Source: Haplomitrium mnioides
Taxonomy: Eukaryota > Marchantiophyta > Haplomitriopsida > Calobryales
Reading direction: 5' to 3'
Assembly (NCBI GenBank): GCA_049999725.1
Contig: JBNGIS010017942.1
Location: 1 to 43,709, forward strand
DNA length: 43,709 nucleotides
The position numbers and the translations under genes are program-made. Shown in pieces: positions 11,108 through 22,505 of this stretch. Each line of letters opens with the position of its first letter. Within the stretch, counting starts at the first letter, position 1. The notes under the pieces were generated by a model. The model had not been told where the DNA came from and did not search any database. It saw only the letters and a program-made list of their open reading frames with translations.

Positions 11108-11454
11108 GTTTCTTGTGACGTGTATTTCAACTTTTGGGCTTAGAATTGTAATAAATGATAAATGCAAATTTTTGATGAAAACTTACTATAATTTTTATGC
11201 TTTTCATCAAATTCAAGTTTTCCAATATTTTCATAAGAGCTAATAACATTGATTGATTTTGCATAATGAAATTGACTTTTGCTCTAATAGGCTTGTTGAA
11301 ATGGCCAAAAACAAATCCAAAAAACTTATGTATTTTTTTGTTTTAAAAAAAACCTTGTTTTTTTTATGTTTTTTGAATTCAAAAATCACAATTTTTGCAA
11401 AAAAAAAAAGTTCATGTTCTGAGTAGCTTGTTCCTGGTTCAAAGTAACGGTTGT
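11108..11454 (+). repeat. Dispersed repeat R, copy B, right part
   Basis: Continues R after the insertion, from TAGTTTCTTGTGACGTG, collinear with R-A 1184-1553. It ends with TTCAAAGTAACGGTTGTT directly against a 5'-truncated copia LTR. Confidence 0.8.
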
Positions 11455-11607
11455 TATTCTAGGATTGAGGATGATTAACTATGGTTGTGTTATTCATTAA
11501 CCATGGTGATATATGAGAGGAGAGAAGAGATGAGAAGAGATTTCATCACACACACCATGAGCTATTGGGCCTATATGTTGAATGTCTATTACATGCATTT
11601 CTCAATA
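11455..11607 (+). repeat. copia-1 left (5') LTR, 5'-truncated
   Basis: Aligns with the last 150 or so bases of the right LTR (19088-19241), sharing the phrases GATTAACTATGGTTGT, GGTGATATATGAGAG and TTGAATGTCTATTACATGCA. About 80 bases of the LTR start are absent. Confidence 0.85.
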
Positions 11608-11625
11608 TGTTATAAGCACTCTTGT
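11608..11625 (+). other. Putative copia-1 primer-binding site
   Basis: Directly after the LTR the sequence reads TGTTATAAGCACTC. The LTR at 38675-38875 is followed by ATTATCAGCACT, so the consensus is close to TTATCAGCACT. The priming tRNA is not identified. Confidence 0.4.
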
Positions 11626-11738
11626 TATTGATATATAATTTTTAATGTTTTTCCTCTTTTCTACAATTTTCTATACTTTATATGATTTGTTTTCTATAAA
11701 ATAATTTTTCTCCTATCCTTGAATACTCCATTTATCAT

Positions 11739-11770
<32 letters not shown>

Positions 11771-14266
11771 AGCTTTTTTTATTTTTCTTCTTTCCCCTCC
11801 TCAGATCTATCATCTTTACAACTTGAATATTTTATAATATAATATAATATAATATTAGTTTGAGTTGAATCTTGAAGAGCAGAAGTAGAGTTGAAACTTT
11901 CATCATTTGGAGGAAAAAATGGAGTTGCCCAAGGAAGGAATTGAGGTCGCCCAAGAATTGCGATCCTATTACAATTGAAATCAGATCGAATGATGGAGAA
12001 TTGAGGGAGATCTGAGTCGAATCAGATTTCTGACAGCTTTGGGTACAGGTCACGATTTTCAATGAATTTTGTTTCAAGTTCATAAAGAAGATGTGCGCAG
12101 ATTGATTTTGAAGAGATTTCACTTTGAATCACACGATTTGGTTGAGGATTCACGAAGAATTTCTCAAATTTCAAATGACAAAAATCTTGAGAAATTTGGA
12201 GTCACAATCTTCAAACATGGCAAAGTTTTGACATATCAACATTACAACGTTAATAAATCTTGCTTAAAAGGCTATATAAGAGATGAAGCATCGACATATC
12301 ATCATTTCAGCAAAAGTTCAACATGCGTTTTTTGGTAAAAATTGAAAGTTTGAAAGGTGTTTCTGAGAATCATATATGTGCTTTATCACTATTTCAGTAT
12401 TTTTATTATTAAAATATTGAAAGTTCAAAATAGAGCATCAAGACGAATTGAAAGTTTGAAATCCAAAAAGGCTTCTTGTGAGGCAAAATAACGACCTATC
12501 TTCATTTTGGCATTTTTATTATTAAAATATTGAAAGTTTGACAGCGTTGTTTGGGTGAATCCAGAAAGTTTGAAAGTTTGTGAAGGGTCACTGAAACAGT
12601 ACCAAATTGCCATTTCAGAAATTTGGGGAAAATAAAAAAATAAACTATAAAAATAATCTAACTCGGAGGGGATGCTTCCCCTATTAATTTTCGGCCTATC
12701 CTATCCCGCCACATGTCAAATGCCCATTGGAGATATTAGATCCAAACCCCACTCCCAGATGTAAGGAGTGAGGGGGTCTCTTTAATAGTAATCGTTGAAG
12801 GTGAAGTGAGCAAAAGTCCTTTATACATGAATCAACTTCTATGAGTTCACTTATGGGACTAAACATAAGTCTCTAGGGAAGTGACAATTGGGGCGGTAAT
12901 GGAGCTAATCCTCGAGCCTAGAGATTGCTCCTTGATTCTAGTTAATTGACCAAAGCAACGAGATCTTGCCCAAACCTCCACTAAGTTCGCTGAGCCTACG
13001 TTAAATTTCTTCCAAAGCATGAGAAGGCTCCCGATTCTAATTCGACATCCAAACCTAACTGTTTGAAGAGGAAGGTAGATCTGCTTGTGGACATCGTGTT
13101 TTATACATCTATTTCATCAAATGCTTTGATTTTGAACATACAAGATTTATCACCGGCTCGAGGCAAACATTTTGAGCTATCTTATGAAAGTTTTGGTGGA
13201 GATTTGACTACAATCTATGGCTTCATTTTTCTGATTCTTTGAAATAGAATACCATCACATTGATGTTATGATCAAGAGTGGTTCAGTGTTTGGAAATTGA
13301 CACATAGATTGCTATTTGGAGTTTAATAGAACCAAAACTTTATTCTGGGATCTAGAACTGAATCATCTGACCTATTAAGCTATCATTTAGAGCTGATCAA
13401 CCTTCTAGTTGACATACACATTTAGTCCACTCCGTCAAATAAACTATTTTTGGATCATTAAGAGCATCTATCTTTCATATTGGAATCAAAATACACCATA
13501 AAATTGTTCAAAACATGCCAATATACATGTATAGTCAGATCAGATTCTTCAATACTCTATTTTTACATAAATATCAAACCTGATATTGAGATCAGAATAA
13601 TAGTGAGCATATAAGTTTTTGAGCTAAATAGATAGTTTGGCAGCCTACAATACCTATATTTTATTCTCTACTAATGAACAAAATTGAGAATAGGTGTTTG
13701 TAGAGTTCAAAATATAGAATCTACAACACTGATTCTATAAGTGGTATATAAGTTTAAACTGATTAGTTGGCTCGTATTTTTGACCAAAACTGAGCAAGCT
13801 AGTAGCCACAACTAATCCATAGGGTTTACAACTATATACTTGACCATTTGAGCTATCAAACTCACTATTTTCTCATAACTACAAATTCAAAACTTCTGGT
13901 CCATCAATACATCATTGTGTTACATATCTTGGAGATTTGATCAAATTTCAGCAGCCTACAGCTAAATGGAGAACAAAGTTAATGATACCAGATTTTGTTG
14001 GTGATATCGGAACTGCTTCAAGAATCTACACCAATACATATTTTCACAAATACAAAGTCAACCCCTTGCCTATAGCAAGAAGAAGAGGGAAGCATTTTCA
14101 TAACAACTCTATTATCACTTTCTATTATAGAACTATAAAATTCAAATAACAGAAAAAGAAAAAAGTATTTCGTCTTTTATTCATCAGAAATCTTTTAGTT
14201 CCTGAAAATAAAGAATCTTTTCAATTTTCTTTTTCTTCAACTCTACTCAGACCTGCATTCTAAAGG
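11626..14266 (+). other. Unusually long copia-1 leader with unexplained segments
   Basis: Copia leaders are usually well under 500 bases; this one is about 2.6 kb and probably contains an older nested insertion. It holds an (AT)n run (about 11744-11771) and a TATA-like CTATATAAGAG (about 12270). A phrase, TTATTATTAAAATATTGAAAG, occurs twice about 120 bases apart (about 12402 and 12515). There is also a GC-richer stretch (12660-13080) beginning ACTCGGAGGGGATGCTTCCC, and then about 1 kb of AT-rich sequence. I recognise no protein in it; frames at 12069-12338 and 13937-14149 are short and have no family features. Confidence 0.5.
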
Positions 14267-14800
14267 ATGGAAAAGTTAAGTTTTAAGAGCTTGACCATAG
14301 AAGGAGAGAACTACCTCTCCTGGTCACTTGATGCTACAGCCCACCTTGTTTCCAAAGGTTTGAAAACAACTATCCTCACTAATGAGGACATTAATGCTCA
14401 ACAGAAAGCACAAGCTTTGGTGTTCATGAGACACTATTTATCCGATCCTCTGAAACTATAGTACGTAAATGAGAGTAATCCGAGACTATTGTGGGATAGT
14501 TTGAAAGAGCGTTTTGGTCATACGAAGACTATCTATATGCCAAAAACTAGGCATGATTGGGTTAATATGAGAGTTCAGGATTTTACATCCATATCTAAAT
14601 ATAATAGTGAACTTTTTAGAATTATAAGTCAATTAACTCTCTGTGGACATCCTGTTTCAGAAGAGGAACAAATAGAAAAGACATTGTCAACTTTTGATCC
14701 TTCCAATATGATTCTGTCTGCATAGTACATGAATATGAATTTCAGAAGGTATTATAAGTTAATAGCATACTTACTGCTAGCAGAAAAGCACTAGGATTTA
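14267..14800 (+). pseudogene. copia-1 gag
   Basis: Starts at the ATG at 14267. The opening residues (MEKLSFKSLTIEGENYLSWS) have the form of the copia gag N-terminus, where a short region ends in a W-containing motif. A single in-frame stop (14459-14461) separates two parts in the same frame, and the second has the typical LWDSLKERFGHTKT. The frame ends at 14723-14725. No clear zinc knuckle is visible before the protease. Gag forms the virus-like particle of the retrotransposon. This copy is broken. Confidence 0.75.
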
Positions 14801-14904
14801 CTATTAAAGAGTTCTAAGACCAGACCTCCTAGAACTCTGCCAGTCACTCAACTACTTGAAGTACATTATAGCAAGCTAGTGAGTAATAGACGAAAGCCAA
14901 GAAA

Positions 14905-16330
14905 GTGACATATCTGGTTGCAATATGTGCACAGAATCGGAATAGACAGAACATTACAGAGAGTCATGGAGTGTTCATGGAACAAACGCATACACTTAGT
15001 AATTATATTGATAAAGATGATGATATGGCTGTTCCAGAAAATCATATACTAAAGTGCTTATCTACAATTCCTCAATTGGATGATATAAATACATGTATAA
15101 TTGATAGTGGCAACAATCACACTATTTTGAAGTGCAGATCCTTCTTTACAAGTATTACGCCCTCAAGTCGGAAAGTGACAACTATTATGGGCAGTAACTA
15201 GATAGAAGAAGGACATGGACTTGCTATTATCACTATGCTAAGAGGAACTAAACTGAATATCAGATCAGCTATATTCGCACCAAGTGATGCTAGGAATCTC
15301 ATTAGTTTTAAAGACATAAGAGATAATGGAGTTTATATACACACTAGCACTTGTAAAGATCAGGAAGTGCTACATATTTTACAAAACACTCCTGATGGAT
15401 TTGAAATAAAGGAAATACTATTTACGTATCCCCTAGGGTTTTATATCACACAAATTCAAAGTTTCTTACTTGATGCAAAACTGATTGATCAAAGCATATT
15501 ATGGCATAAATGCTTAAGGTGTCAAGATCTATTCCTCCTAGTGTTAAACCACATATGATCAATGCACAATACATCCAATGTTCTCAAGGCAAGCTCATCC
15601 TATGACCAGCAATATCCAAGACTATGATGGATATACCTAAGTTCCTTGAGCACATACACACAGATGTATGTGGTCATATTGACCCACCAAGTGGACCCTT
15701 TCGGTACTTCTTGGTTATTATCTGCGTGTTATCAGAATGGTCACAAGTCTTGCTACTCTCTACTTGAAACTTAGTCTTCCCTAAAATCCTGACACATATT
15801 CTAAAATTTAAAACTCAATTTCTAGAAAATCCACTAAGGGTTCTACGAGTTGACAAATCAGAGGAGTTTATATCAAAGATTTTTGATGAATTTTGTATGA
15901 CCATAGGTATAGATACCCAATACTCTGTGGCTCACGTCCATTTTCAAAATAGCATAGCTGAAAGAGTTATATGCAACATACAAATAATAGCTAGGCCCAT
16001 GCTCATGCAGACCATATTATAGGTTTCTGCATAGGGCCATGATGTACTATATGCTGCTTCTTTATTGAAATTCAGGCCATCAACATTTAATACTTTGACT
16101 TCTCACCAACTTGCCTATGGGACTATCTTATCTACGTATTTTTGGTTGCCAAGTCCTTGTTCCGATTTGGGACCGAAAAGAACTATGATGAGACCTCAAA
16201 GACAGAAGGGCATTTATGTGGGATATGAATCCCCATCGATCATATGATATCTGGAACCATCCACAACGGATGTATTTCAAGCCTGATTCGTAGATTGCCA
16301 CTTCTATGAGGATATATTCCCATCATTGTT
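14905..16330 (+). pseudogene. copia-1 protease and integrase region
   Basis: The protease active-site motif IDSGNNH is at about 15100-15120. A gag-pre-integrase stretch with ILWHKCLRCQDL lies near 15500. Integrase core fragments follow, including HIHTDVCGHIDPPSGPFRYF (about 15652-15710), VDKSEEFISKIFDEF (15850-15895) and an NSIAERV box near 15950. After these come the LKFRPSTFNT and KGIYVGYESPS segments (16065-16247). The catalytic Asp residues are partly readable, but stops at 15199, 15556 and elsewhere, plus frameshifts, break the frame. Confidence 0.75.
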
Positions 16331-16796
16331 TGAAGATCAAAATTCTTCAATACCAAAAAAGTTAGAATAGGAGAAAGTATCCACTTTATGGATCGATCAA
16401 AGAACAAGGCAGTGTAGGGATGAATTCAAGAGACTTCTTCACTTGACTAAAACTGTCAAGCAATTGTTTGCCTACTTTAACGAGATTGCTAAAGTAGCAC
16501 GATCACATATTCTTGTTGTAAATGTACCTACGAGGCTTCAGGACACTACTATACTAGCAGGTGATCAATTATCAAGGCAAAAGAGAGGACACCTTTTAGG
16601 CTCAAAAGACTCTCAACCAAGGCAAAGAGTTTTGACAAAGAGGACTATATTCTCTGCTGATGGGCCTATACTACCATCATCATCCACTACACTACCATCT
16701 TGGCCTACTATCTCTCTTTTAGAGATCCGAGATAATAAAGAAATATCAATCCACTATATGAATACTAGGATATTATGGCAGTGAGAGAGTGTTAGT

Positions 16797-18598
16797 ATGG
16801 ATGATAATTTTGCATTAATGATTTCACAGACTATATCTGATGTACCTCTTGATCCATGGTCTGTCAAAGAAGCTATAGATAGTCTCTATTGGATTAAATG
16901 GGAAAAGGCAATGATTTTTAAATTGGATTTCATGATAAAGAGGAAAGTATTTGGACCTTTAGTCTACATACCCTCTGACGCCCACTTAATCGGATATAGG
17001 TGGATTTTTGTGAAGAAGCAAAATGAAAAAAAAGGCAAAATTGTCATATATAAGGCACGCCTTGTAGGCAAGGGCTATACACAAATACATGGGAGAGACT
17101 ATAATCTCACATACCCCCCAGTTATAGATGCTATCATATACCGGTTCCTAGTAGGCTTTTCCCTAGGACATGAGCTCATAACACATTAGTTAGATGTGGT
17201 GAGAGCATACCTATATGGGCTGTTAGATACCTAGATCTACATAAAAGCTCCCCTTGAGCTTATTACTAGGAATATCTATCATATTCAAGAGGAGAATGTC
17301 TCTAAGAGAAAACCTTTAAGCGACCCATCTACCTCATTACCAATGACCAATATAAAGCCCAAAAGAGGGAGTACTTGGCTTGAACCTTTAGTCCATGAGA
17401 TGTAGACTAGGTAGATTGGACCTATTGTGCCTCTTATATATCAGTCCATGCCTCTAGCCAAGGCTGGATATGTTGTCCAGATCATGAGATCTATTTATGG
17501 ACTTAAGAAAAGTGGTCGTATATGGTATCAGAGATGTAAAGAAGAGATGATAGCCATGGGTTTTCACTATGATGACATTGCACTAAGTTTATTCATCAAA
17601 CATACCGACAAACAATATATTATTGTCACAATTTACATTGATGATATTAACTTATTTGGACACCAATCCCTCCTTGAGTAGACTATATCTATGTTTAAGA
17701 AGATTTTTGATATAAGGGATATTGGTAAAACAACCTATTGCTTGGGACTACAATTTGAGTACCTTGGTGATGATATATGAGTCCATCAGAGTACTTATAT
17801 TAAGATCTAAAAAAATTTAATATAGATAAATCTTATCCGGTAACATCTCTTATAGAGATTAGAACACTAGATAGAGACAAAGATTTATTCCGTAAAAGAA
17901 AATACATAGAGCCTATCCTAAGATTTTAGATACCATATCTCTCTGTTATAAGAGCTCTTATATTCTTTGCAAATCAAACTTGACCAGATATTTCCTTTGT
18001 CGTGAACCTGCTTGCCAAACATAGTTCACAACCTACTATAAGGCATTGGATTGGTATCAAAAGAGTATTTAGATATTTACAAAGAACCATTGGCATGGGA
18101 CTTTTTTTCCTGAAACATAGTGATCAAATCCTAACCGGTTATACGGATGCATGATACCTTTCGGATCCTGATGATGCTAAATCCCAAACCGGATATGTAT
18201 TTCTATATGGCTCTACAACCATATCATGGAAGAGTACTAAGCAAACTTTGACTTGCACATCTTCCAACCATGTAGAGATAATAGCTCTATATGAAGCCAA
18301 TAGGGAATGCATATGTTTACATAAGACAATTGACTATATTTGTGTTTCTTGTGGTTTACCTTATCTATCTGACCTTACAATTCTCTATGAGGATAATCTG
18401 GCATGTGTGCAACAGATCTCACAGGGATTTATCAGAGGAGATTGTACTAAGCATATTGCACCCAAATTTGTTTTTACTCATGAGCAACAAGATGATACCA
18501 TATTAGCGCAAATAATCACCGGGAAGGATAATATGGCGGATCTATTTACAAAGGCTTTACCTCTTGCACTACATCAGAGATATTGTAATCTTATTTGA
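16797..18598 (+). pseudogene. copia-1 reverse transcriptase and RNase H
   Basis: The RT opens with VKEAIDSLYWIKWEKAM, then YRWIFVKKQNEKKGKIVIYK and KARLVGKGYTQIHGRDYN (16850-17105). SIYGLKKSGRIWYQR is near 17490, and the catalytic box YIDD is at about 17634-17645 (YVDD in most copia elements). RNase H features follow a frameshift, including RIFRYLQRTIGMGLFFLKHS (about 18060-18120) and the C-terminal DNMADLFTKALPLALHQRY before the stop at 18596-18598. In-frame stops occur near 17190, 17230, 17405 and 17680. Confidence 0.8.
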
Positions 18599-19009
18599 CT
18601 ACGTCAACTATCCAAATTATTATGATCTTCTTCGACATATTCGATATTTTTAATATTTTTATTTCTTCGAATTATATATTATGTTTTGGCGGCTAATTAT
18701 ATTTTTTTCCCTTAGATCTATATCTTCTTTCATTGCCTCATGATGATTTTCTTTCATGCTTTTTATGACCTATAGCTGTATTATTCATCTTTTTATATTA
18801 GAATACTTTATATTTCCTATTTTATAATCCATGAATAGTGATGGTTGCACTCTTTCCCTCGAAGGAGTATGAGAAGGTTTTAATGAAGCAATATCATTAT
18901 CTCTTTATATGCCTTTTATTGTTAGAGTTGGAATTATTTTCCTCATGCTCATCTTTTCATCTATGTTACGATTGTTTATAACATTCCCCATGTTTTAACC
19001 AAGAGGGAG
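18599..19009 (+). other. copia-1 3' untranslated region with polypurine tract
   Basis: AT-rich sequence with no coding signal. It ends in AACCAAGAGGGAG (18997-19009), a good polypurine tract immediately before the TG of the right LTR. The preceding phrase (ACATTCCCCATGTTTTAACC) is nearly repeated before the LTR at 20868, so the two elements are related families. Confidence 0.7.
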
Positions 19010-19241
19010 TGTTATGATACATAGAGTAACATAGAACTAAGATTACATGCTATTATACTAATCTATCATTAGTAACTAGATTAGGTTAATCCTAATCCTA
19101 GGAATGAGGATAATTAACTATGGTTGTATTATTCATTAAGCATGGTGATATATGAGAGAAGAGAGGAGAAGAGATTTCATCACCCATACTATGAGCTATT
19201 AGACCTATATGTTGAATGTCTATTACATGCAGTTCTCAACA
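19010..19241 (+). repeat. copia-1 right (3') LTR
   Basis: 232 bases from TGTTATGATAC to TTCTCAACA, bounded by TG...CA and preceded by a polypurine tract. It is the only complete LTR of this element. Confidence 0.85.
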
Positions 19242-20800
19242 ATTTTTAATTTATAGTGTAATTTAAGATTATTATTTTATAAAGTAACTAAGAATATTTT
19301 GAAAGAATTTGTTGAATTCATCTGCCACCTTGAACTTTTTAGTGTAAATACTTTCAAGTTGATTGATATTCTTTGTGAAAGAAATTTGAATCTTTAGTTA
19401 GTATTTTAATTTGGTTTGTAAAAAATGTTCTTATCCAAAATATAGCTATATTCTTTTCTTCTTTATTGCTTGCTAGAAGAGTTTAATATTTTGGTATTAC
19501 CAAAGCATCTACCCAAATTGACTACTTAATGTTTTGCTTCTTCAAACTTTGATGTAAAACTTGAAACTTTAAGCGTGCTTTCACTCAGATGTGGAGCTTT
19601 GTATCTGTTTTACTTTTAGATTCTAAATAAAAAAAGTCCCTAGCATGCCTAGAGTTTGTTGCAAAAATAGAACCTTTAACGCACATATACTCGATTGGAG
19701 AAGTTTGAACCCTATGCGCGCACAAACTTTGATGCGCAAGTCAAAACTTTGTGCGCACAAAGACTCTACTGCGGAACGTAAAACCTAGGTTTAGTATAGT
19801 TTTTGTTGCTGACTATCTAGATGTTGACTTCAGATTCCCATGCGTGTGTAGACTTTTGTGTCAATTGTTCAGATGTTGAGCTCAGACTTGTATACGTGCA
19901 TAAACTTTCTTGTGGAAAAGCCTTCCACATGTACTAATGTTGATATTAAACCCTCAAGCTTCCATATACAAAGACTACCATATAGAGTTTAGATTCTACT
20001 TTGCTCAAACACTCTTGTATAGAACTCTAAACCTTTTGTTTGGTAGACTCTTGTAAAAAACTTGAAGATGTGGTTTGTTTACACTATTAAGTAAATCTCT
20101 AAAGCCAGTGCATTTTTTATTCTGAACTTTGACTCATTTGTGTATATGATTCTCTAAATTACAAAATATTTTCAATTGCTGAAACCTTCTAAAATATTCC
20201 CACTTTAACTTTTGCGCCAATGGATTTTCAACTACAAAACAAAGCTTCTTTCTTGCTTGAACTTGAAATAATAGCTCCAAAATCTATCTATTGTTTTGTT
20301 TTGTTGGTTTTTGTGTCTTATGATTCCAAACTTATTCCCTTAACTTCTAGTCCACTTGGGTATTTTCCTCATGTTTTTCAAGGAGAATATTGTCTATGCG
20401 TGCATAGAGTTTGTGCAACCAAAATTATTTCAAAATATCTTATTTTCATGTACATTTCAGTTTTTGAGCTTCTAAATGCTATAATTAGTAAATGCAAGTT
20501 TCTTGTGAAAACATGCCATAATGTTTATACTTTTTATCGATTTCGAGAGATTCTTAGGTTTTATAAAAACTAGGAACATCAATTGATTTTGGATAACAAA
20601 ATTGACTCTATTTCGGTTATGGTTGTTAAAATGGAAAAAGCTCAAGCTAAAAAATGCACATATTTTTTGTTTTTCAAAAATAACCTTGCTATCTTTGTTT
20701 TTTTGGGTCAAAAACTACGTTTTTTTCCTTTTAACAAAATTTGTTGTTTTGAGTAGCATGTTCTCGGTTCAAAGTAGCGATTGTTTATTGTGGTCAATAA
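19242..20800 (+). repeat. Dispersed repeat R, copy C
   Basis: Begins right after the copia-1 LTR with ATTTTTAATTTATAGTGTAA, matching the base after the DUF7869 stop in R-B. It is collinear to the terminal GGTTCAAAGTAGCGATTG (about 20767-20784). It is more diverged from R-A and R-B than they are from each other. The reading frame at 20220-20573 is not conserved in the other copies, so I treat it as chance. Confidence 0.8.
19824..19927 (+). repeat. Two tandem 52-bp palindrome units in R-C
   Basis: Units start near 19824 and 19876. Cores are CATGCGTGTGTAG and GTATACGTGCATA. This is the shortest version of the array that has five units in R-A and four in R-B. Confidence 0.75.
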
Positions 20801-20867
20801 CACAACAAATTTCCAAAAAGGCATTCTCAATAATGCCAACATTCCTCATGTTATAATCAAGGGGGAG

Positions 20868-21079
20868 TGTTAAACTATGGTTAGTACAAGTAGGACTAGC
20901 ATTAGAATAATTTATCCTAATCTATAATTAGATCATATAGTTGAAGCAATTATCAATGTTGTAATGAGCATATGAGATGAGATAATATATATGAGATAAG
21001 AGGAGGTAAGGAAGAGGAGAGAGCAATTGAGAAGCACATATCTTGATTGTATTAGAATGAATGCTTTTTTTTTCTAACA
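20868..21079 (+). repeat. LTR of a second copia family (solo or 3' LTR)
   Basis: 212 bases, TGTTAAACTATGG to TTTTCTAACA, preceded by the polypurine tract AATCAAGGGGGAG and the copia-like phrase AACATTCCTCATG. It resembles the LTR at 38675-38875 in its start (TGTTAAA-TATG-TTAGT) and its end (AGCACATA-CTTGATT). Only about 35 bases of internal sequence remain upstream, abutting R-C, so nearly all of the element was deleted. Confidence 0.75.
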
Positions 21080-21339
21080 ATTGGAGCCATGTTGTCTCTC
21101 ATTACTTTCCTTACCTCCTCATATGTAGTAATTATTCCACACTCCTCTCCCTCCAAACATGCAGTTGGATGTACTCACAAACTTTAACGAAGTAATTTCC
21201 TTTAGTTCTAAAATGACAACTCTCACCCAATGACTTCTTCAAGCACGAGCTCTTCAAAGCATGTTCAATAAATAAAGCTTTTCACACAACAAGTAGGAAA
21301 AGCATCATAATAACCTTTGGTTTCAAGAGCCTCCAAAAT
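21080..21339. other. Spacer without recognisable features
   Basis: Begins ATTGGAGCCATG, which might be the remains of a primer site after the LTR. The rest is mixed sequence without coding or structural signal. Confidence 0.35.
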
Positions 21340-22045
21340 AGATTTCTTTTGCATCTATTTCATTTCTTTGCATGTTTTACAAACAACAAATCTATTGCGT
21401 TTTGGAATTTTGACATTTGAAAGCTGTAATCTCCAATGTTTTGTAAAAAAAAAAAGACAAAGAATGTATTTGGAATACCTCTCTTTCAAATAAGTTGTAT
21501 AGTAGTTATGAACTTCCCATTTTGTAAAATTTTCCAAAAAAATTATATTCTTTGTGACTCGGCATTTTTTCATAGTGTCATTGAATCCTTTGGAGTCTAT
21601 CATTTTCTACATATAATATTGGGTTAAATGCTTTTCAACATGCAACTGTACTGATGGGAAAAGTAAATTGATTGTTAAGATTGGAGTATTTTCTTAATAT
21701 TTCTCAATGTAAAGTAATATCTTGATTTTTTGTGGTTTGATGACAGTAAGTTTCTCTTACAGCTCTTAAGAAATCTGTCTTATACAATGACAAACCATTA
21801 TTTAAGCAATATGAAATTCTCTTCAATTTACAAATTAATATTAGATCAAGCTTTTTCTTTACAAATCTCTTGTTATAATGGACTTTCGGCAATAAGTTAT
21901 CACGTAAAGAATTTACTCATTTGGGTTTTGACCTAGAAAAAGAGCTTTTAGATTTGGATGGTTGATTGGATTAGTGTACAAATCCAACCATTAGAGACAA
22001 AGCGTTATCTTCAAGATCTTGTGCACAATAAAAAATACTTTTCAT
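21340..22045 (-). pseudogene. Second DUF7869-type gene fragment, inverted
   Basis: On the minus strand it aligns with 4760-5530 of the first DUF7869-type gene. The order is ALSLMVGFVH (near 22000), KVHYNKRFVKKKLDLILICK (about 21885-21830), a DFLRAVRETY segment (about 21760), WEVHNYYTTYLKERYSK (about 21520-21470), and KHWRLQLSNVKIPKRNRFVV to CKTCKEMK (21440-21355). The central QLDN and GHTH blocks are absent. It shows that the family is repeated in this genome and that the pairs of Cys and the VKIPK-NRF block are conserved between diverged copies. Broken by stops and frameshifts. Confidence 0.65.
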
Positions 22046-22505
22046 TCTCTAGAAGTGCTTTTTGGATATGTGTAAAAATGTTTGAGATTTAGGTAAACTC
22101 GACCAAGCCAAGAAAGTAATAAGTCTTAATTCTTCTTTTTATTTGTTAGAAGTTCATGCTAGAATAGATTTGGGAGATTGTGCCACAAAGAGTGCTTAGT
22201 CAATGCGTGTATAAACTTCTTTGTGTGTGCGCAAATATACTCTAGAGTCTATGCGTGAGTGGGATCAAGAGTACTTGTATGTAAAGACTCCTTAGTCACA
22301 CCTATTGACTCTTGAGTCTAAGCACTAGTTAACTCTAGTAATCTTTTTTGCTTGGACTAATAAGTTCATGCTCACACAACCTTGTAATTTTTGTAAATCA
22401 AATTTTTTTTGTTTTGTATTTTATTTTTCAATCTAAGGTGTTGACATCAATACCTTTTTTTCTCTTTAGTTTTCAAAGTTTCTTTTTGAATTTATCAAAA
22501 CATAT
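22046..22505. repeat. Spacer with another palindrome cluster
   Basis: Between 22195 and 22330 lie degenerate units of the CTATGCGTGCATAG/GAGTC type (AATGCGTGTATAAAC, TGTGTGTGCGCAAAT, AGAGTCTATGCGTGAGT, GACTCTTGAGTC). They sit upstream of the inverted DUF7869 fragment, like the cluster at 4040-4215 before the first copy. The remaining bases show nothing recognisable. Confidence 0.5.

Larger units (their letters stand above)
11455..19241 (+). mobile_element. Degenerate Ty1/copia retrotransposon (copia-1)
   Basis: Has a 5'-truncated left LTR (11455-11607), a primer-site-like stretch, a 2.66-kb leader, gag, then protease, integrase, reverse transcriptase and RNase H in copia order. A purine tract and a complete right LTR (19010-19241) follow. 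Stops and frameshifts occur throughout, so it is not autonomous. No target-site duplication can be scored because the left end is missing. R-C begins at the base after the right LTR, at the point matching the first base after the DUF7869 stop. The element therefore inserted into a second DUF7869/R copy, and a later deletion joined its left LTR to R-B. Confidence 0.85.

Noticed and set aside
10720-11130. 136-codon minus-strand frame
   Set aside because: Phe/Lys/Ile-rich translation of AT-rich DNA across the insertion/R junction; no family feature.
20220-20573. 117-codon frame in R-C
   Set aside because: Not conserved in R-A or R-B at the same position, hydrophobic composition from T-rich DNA, no domain.
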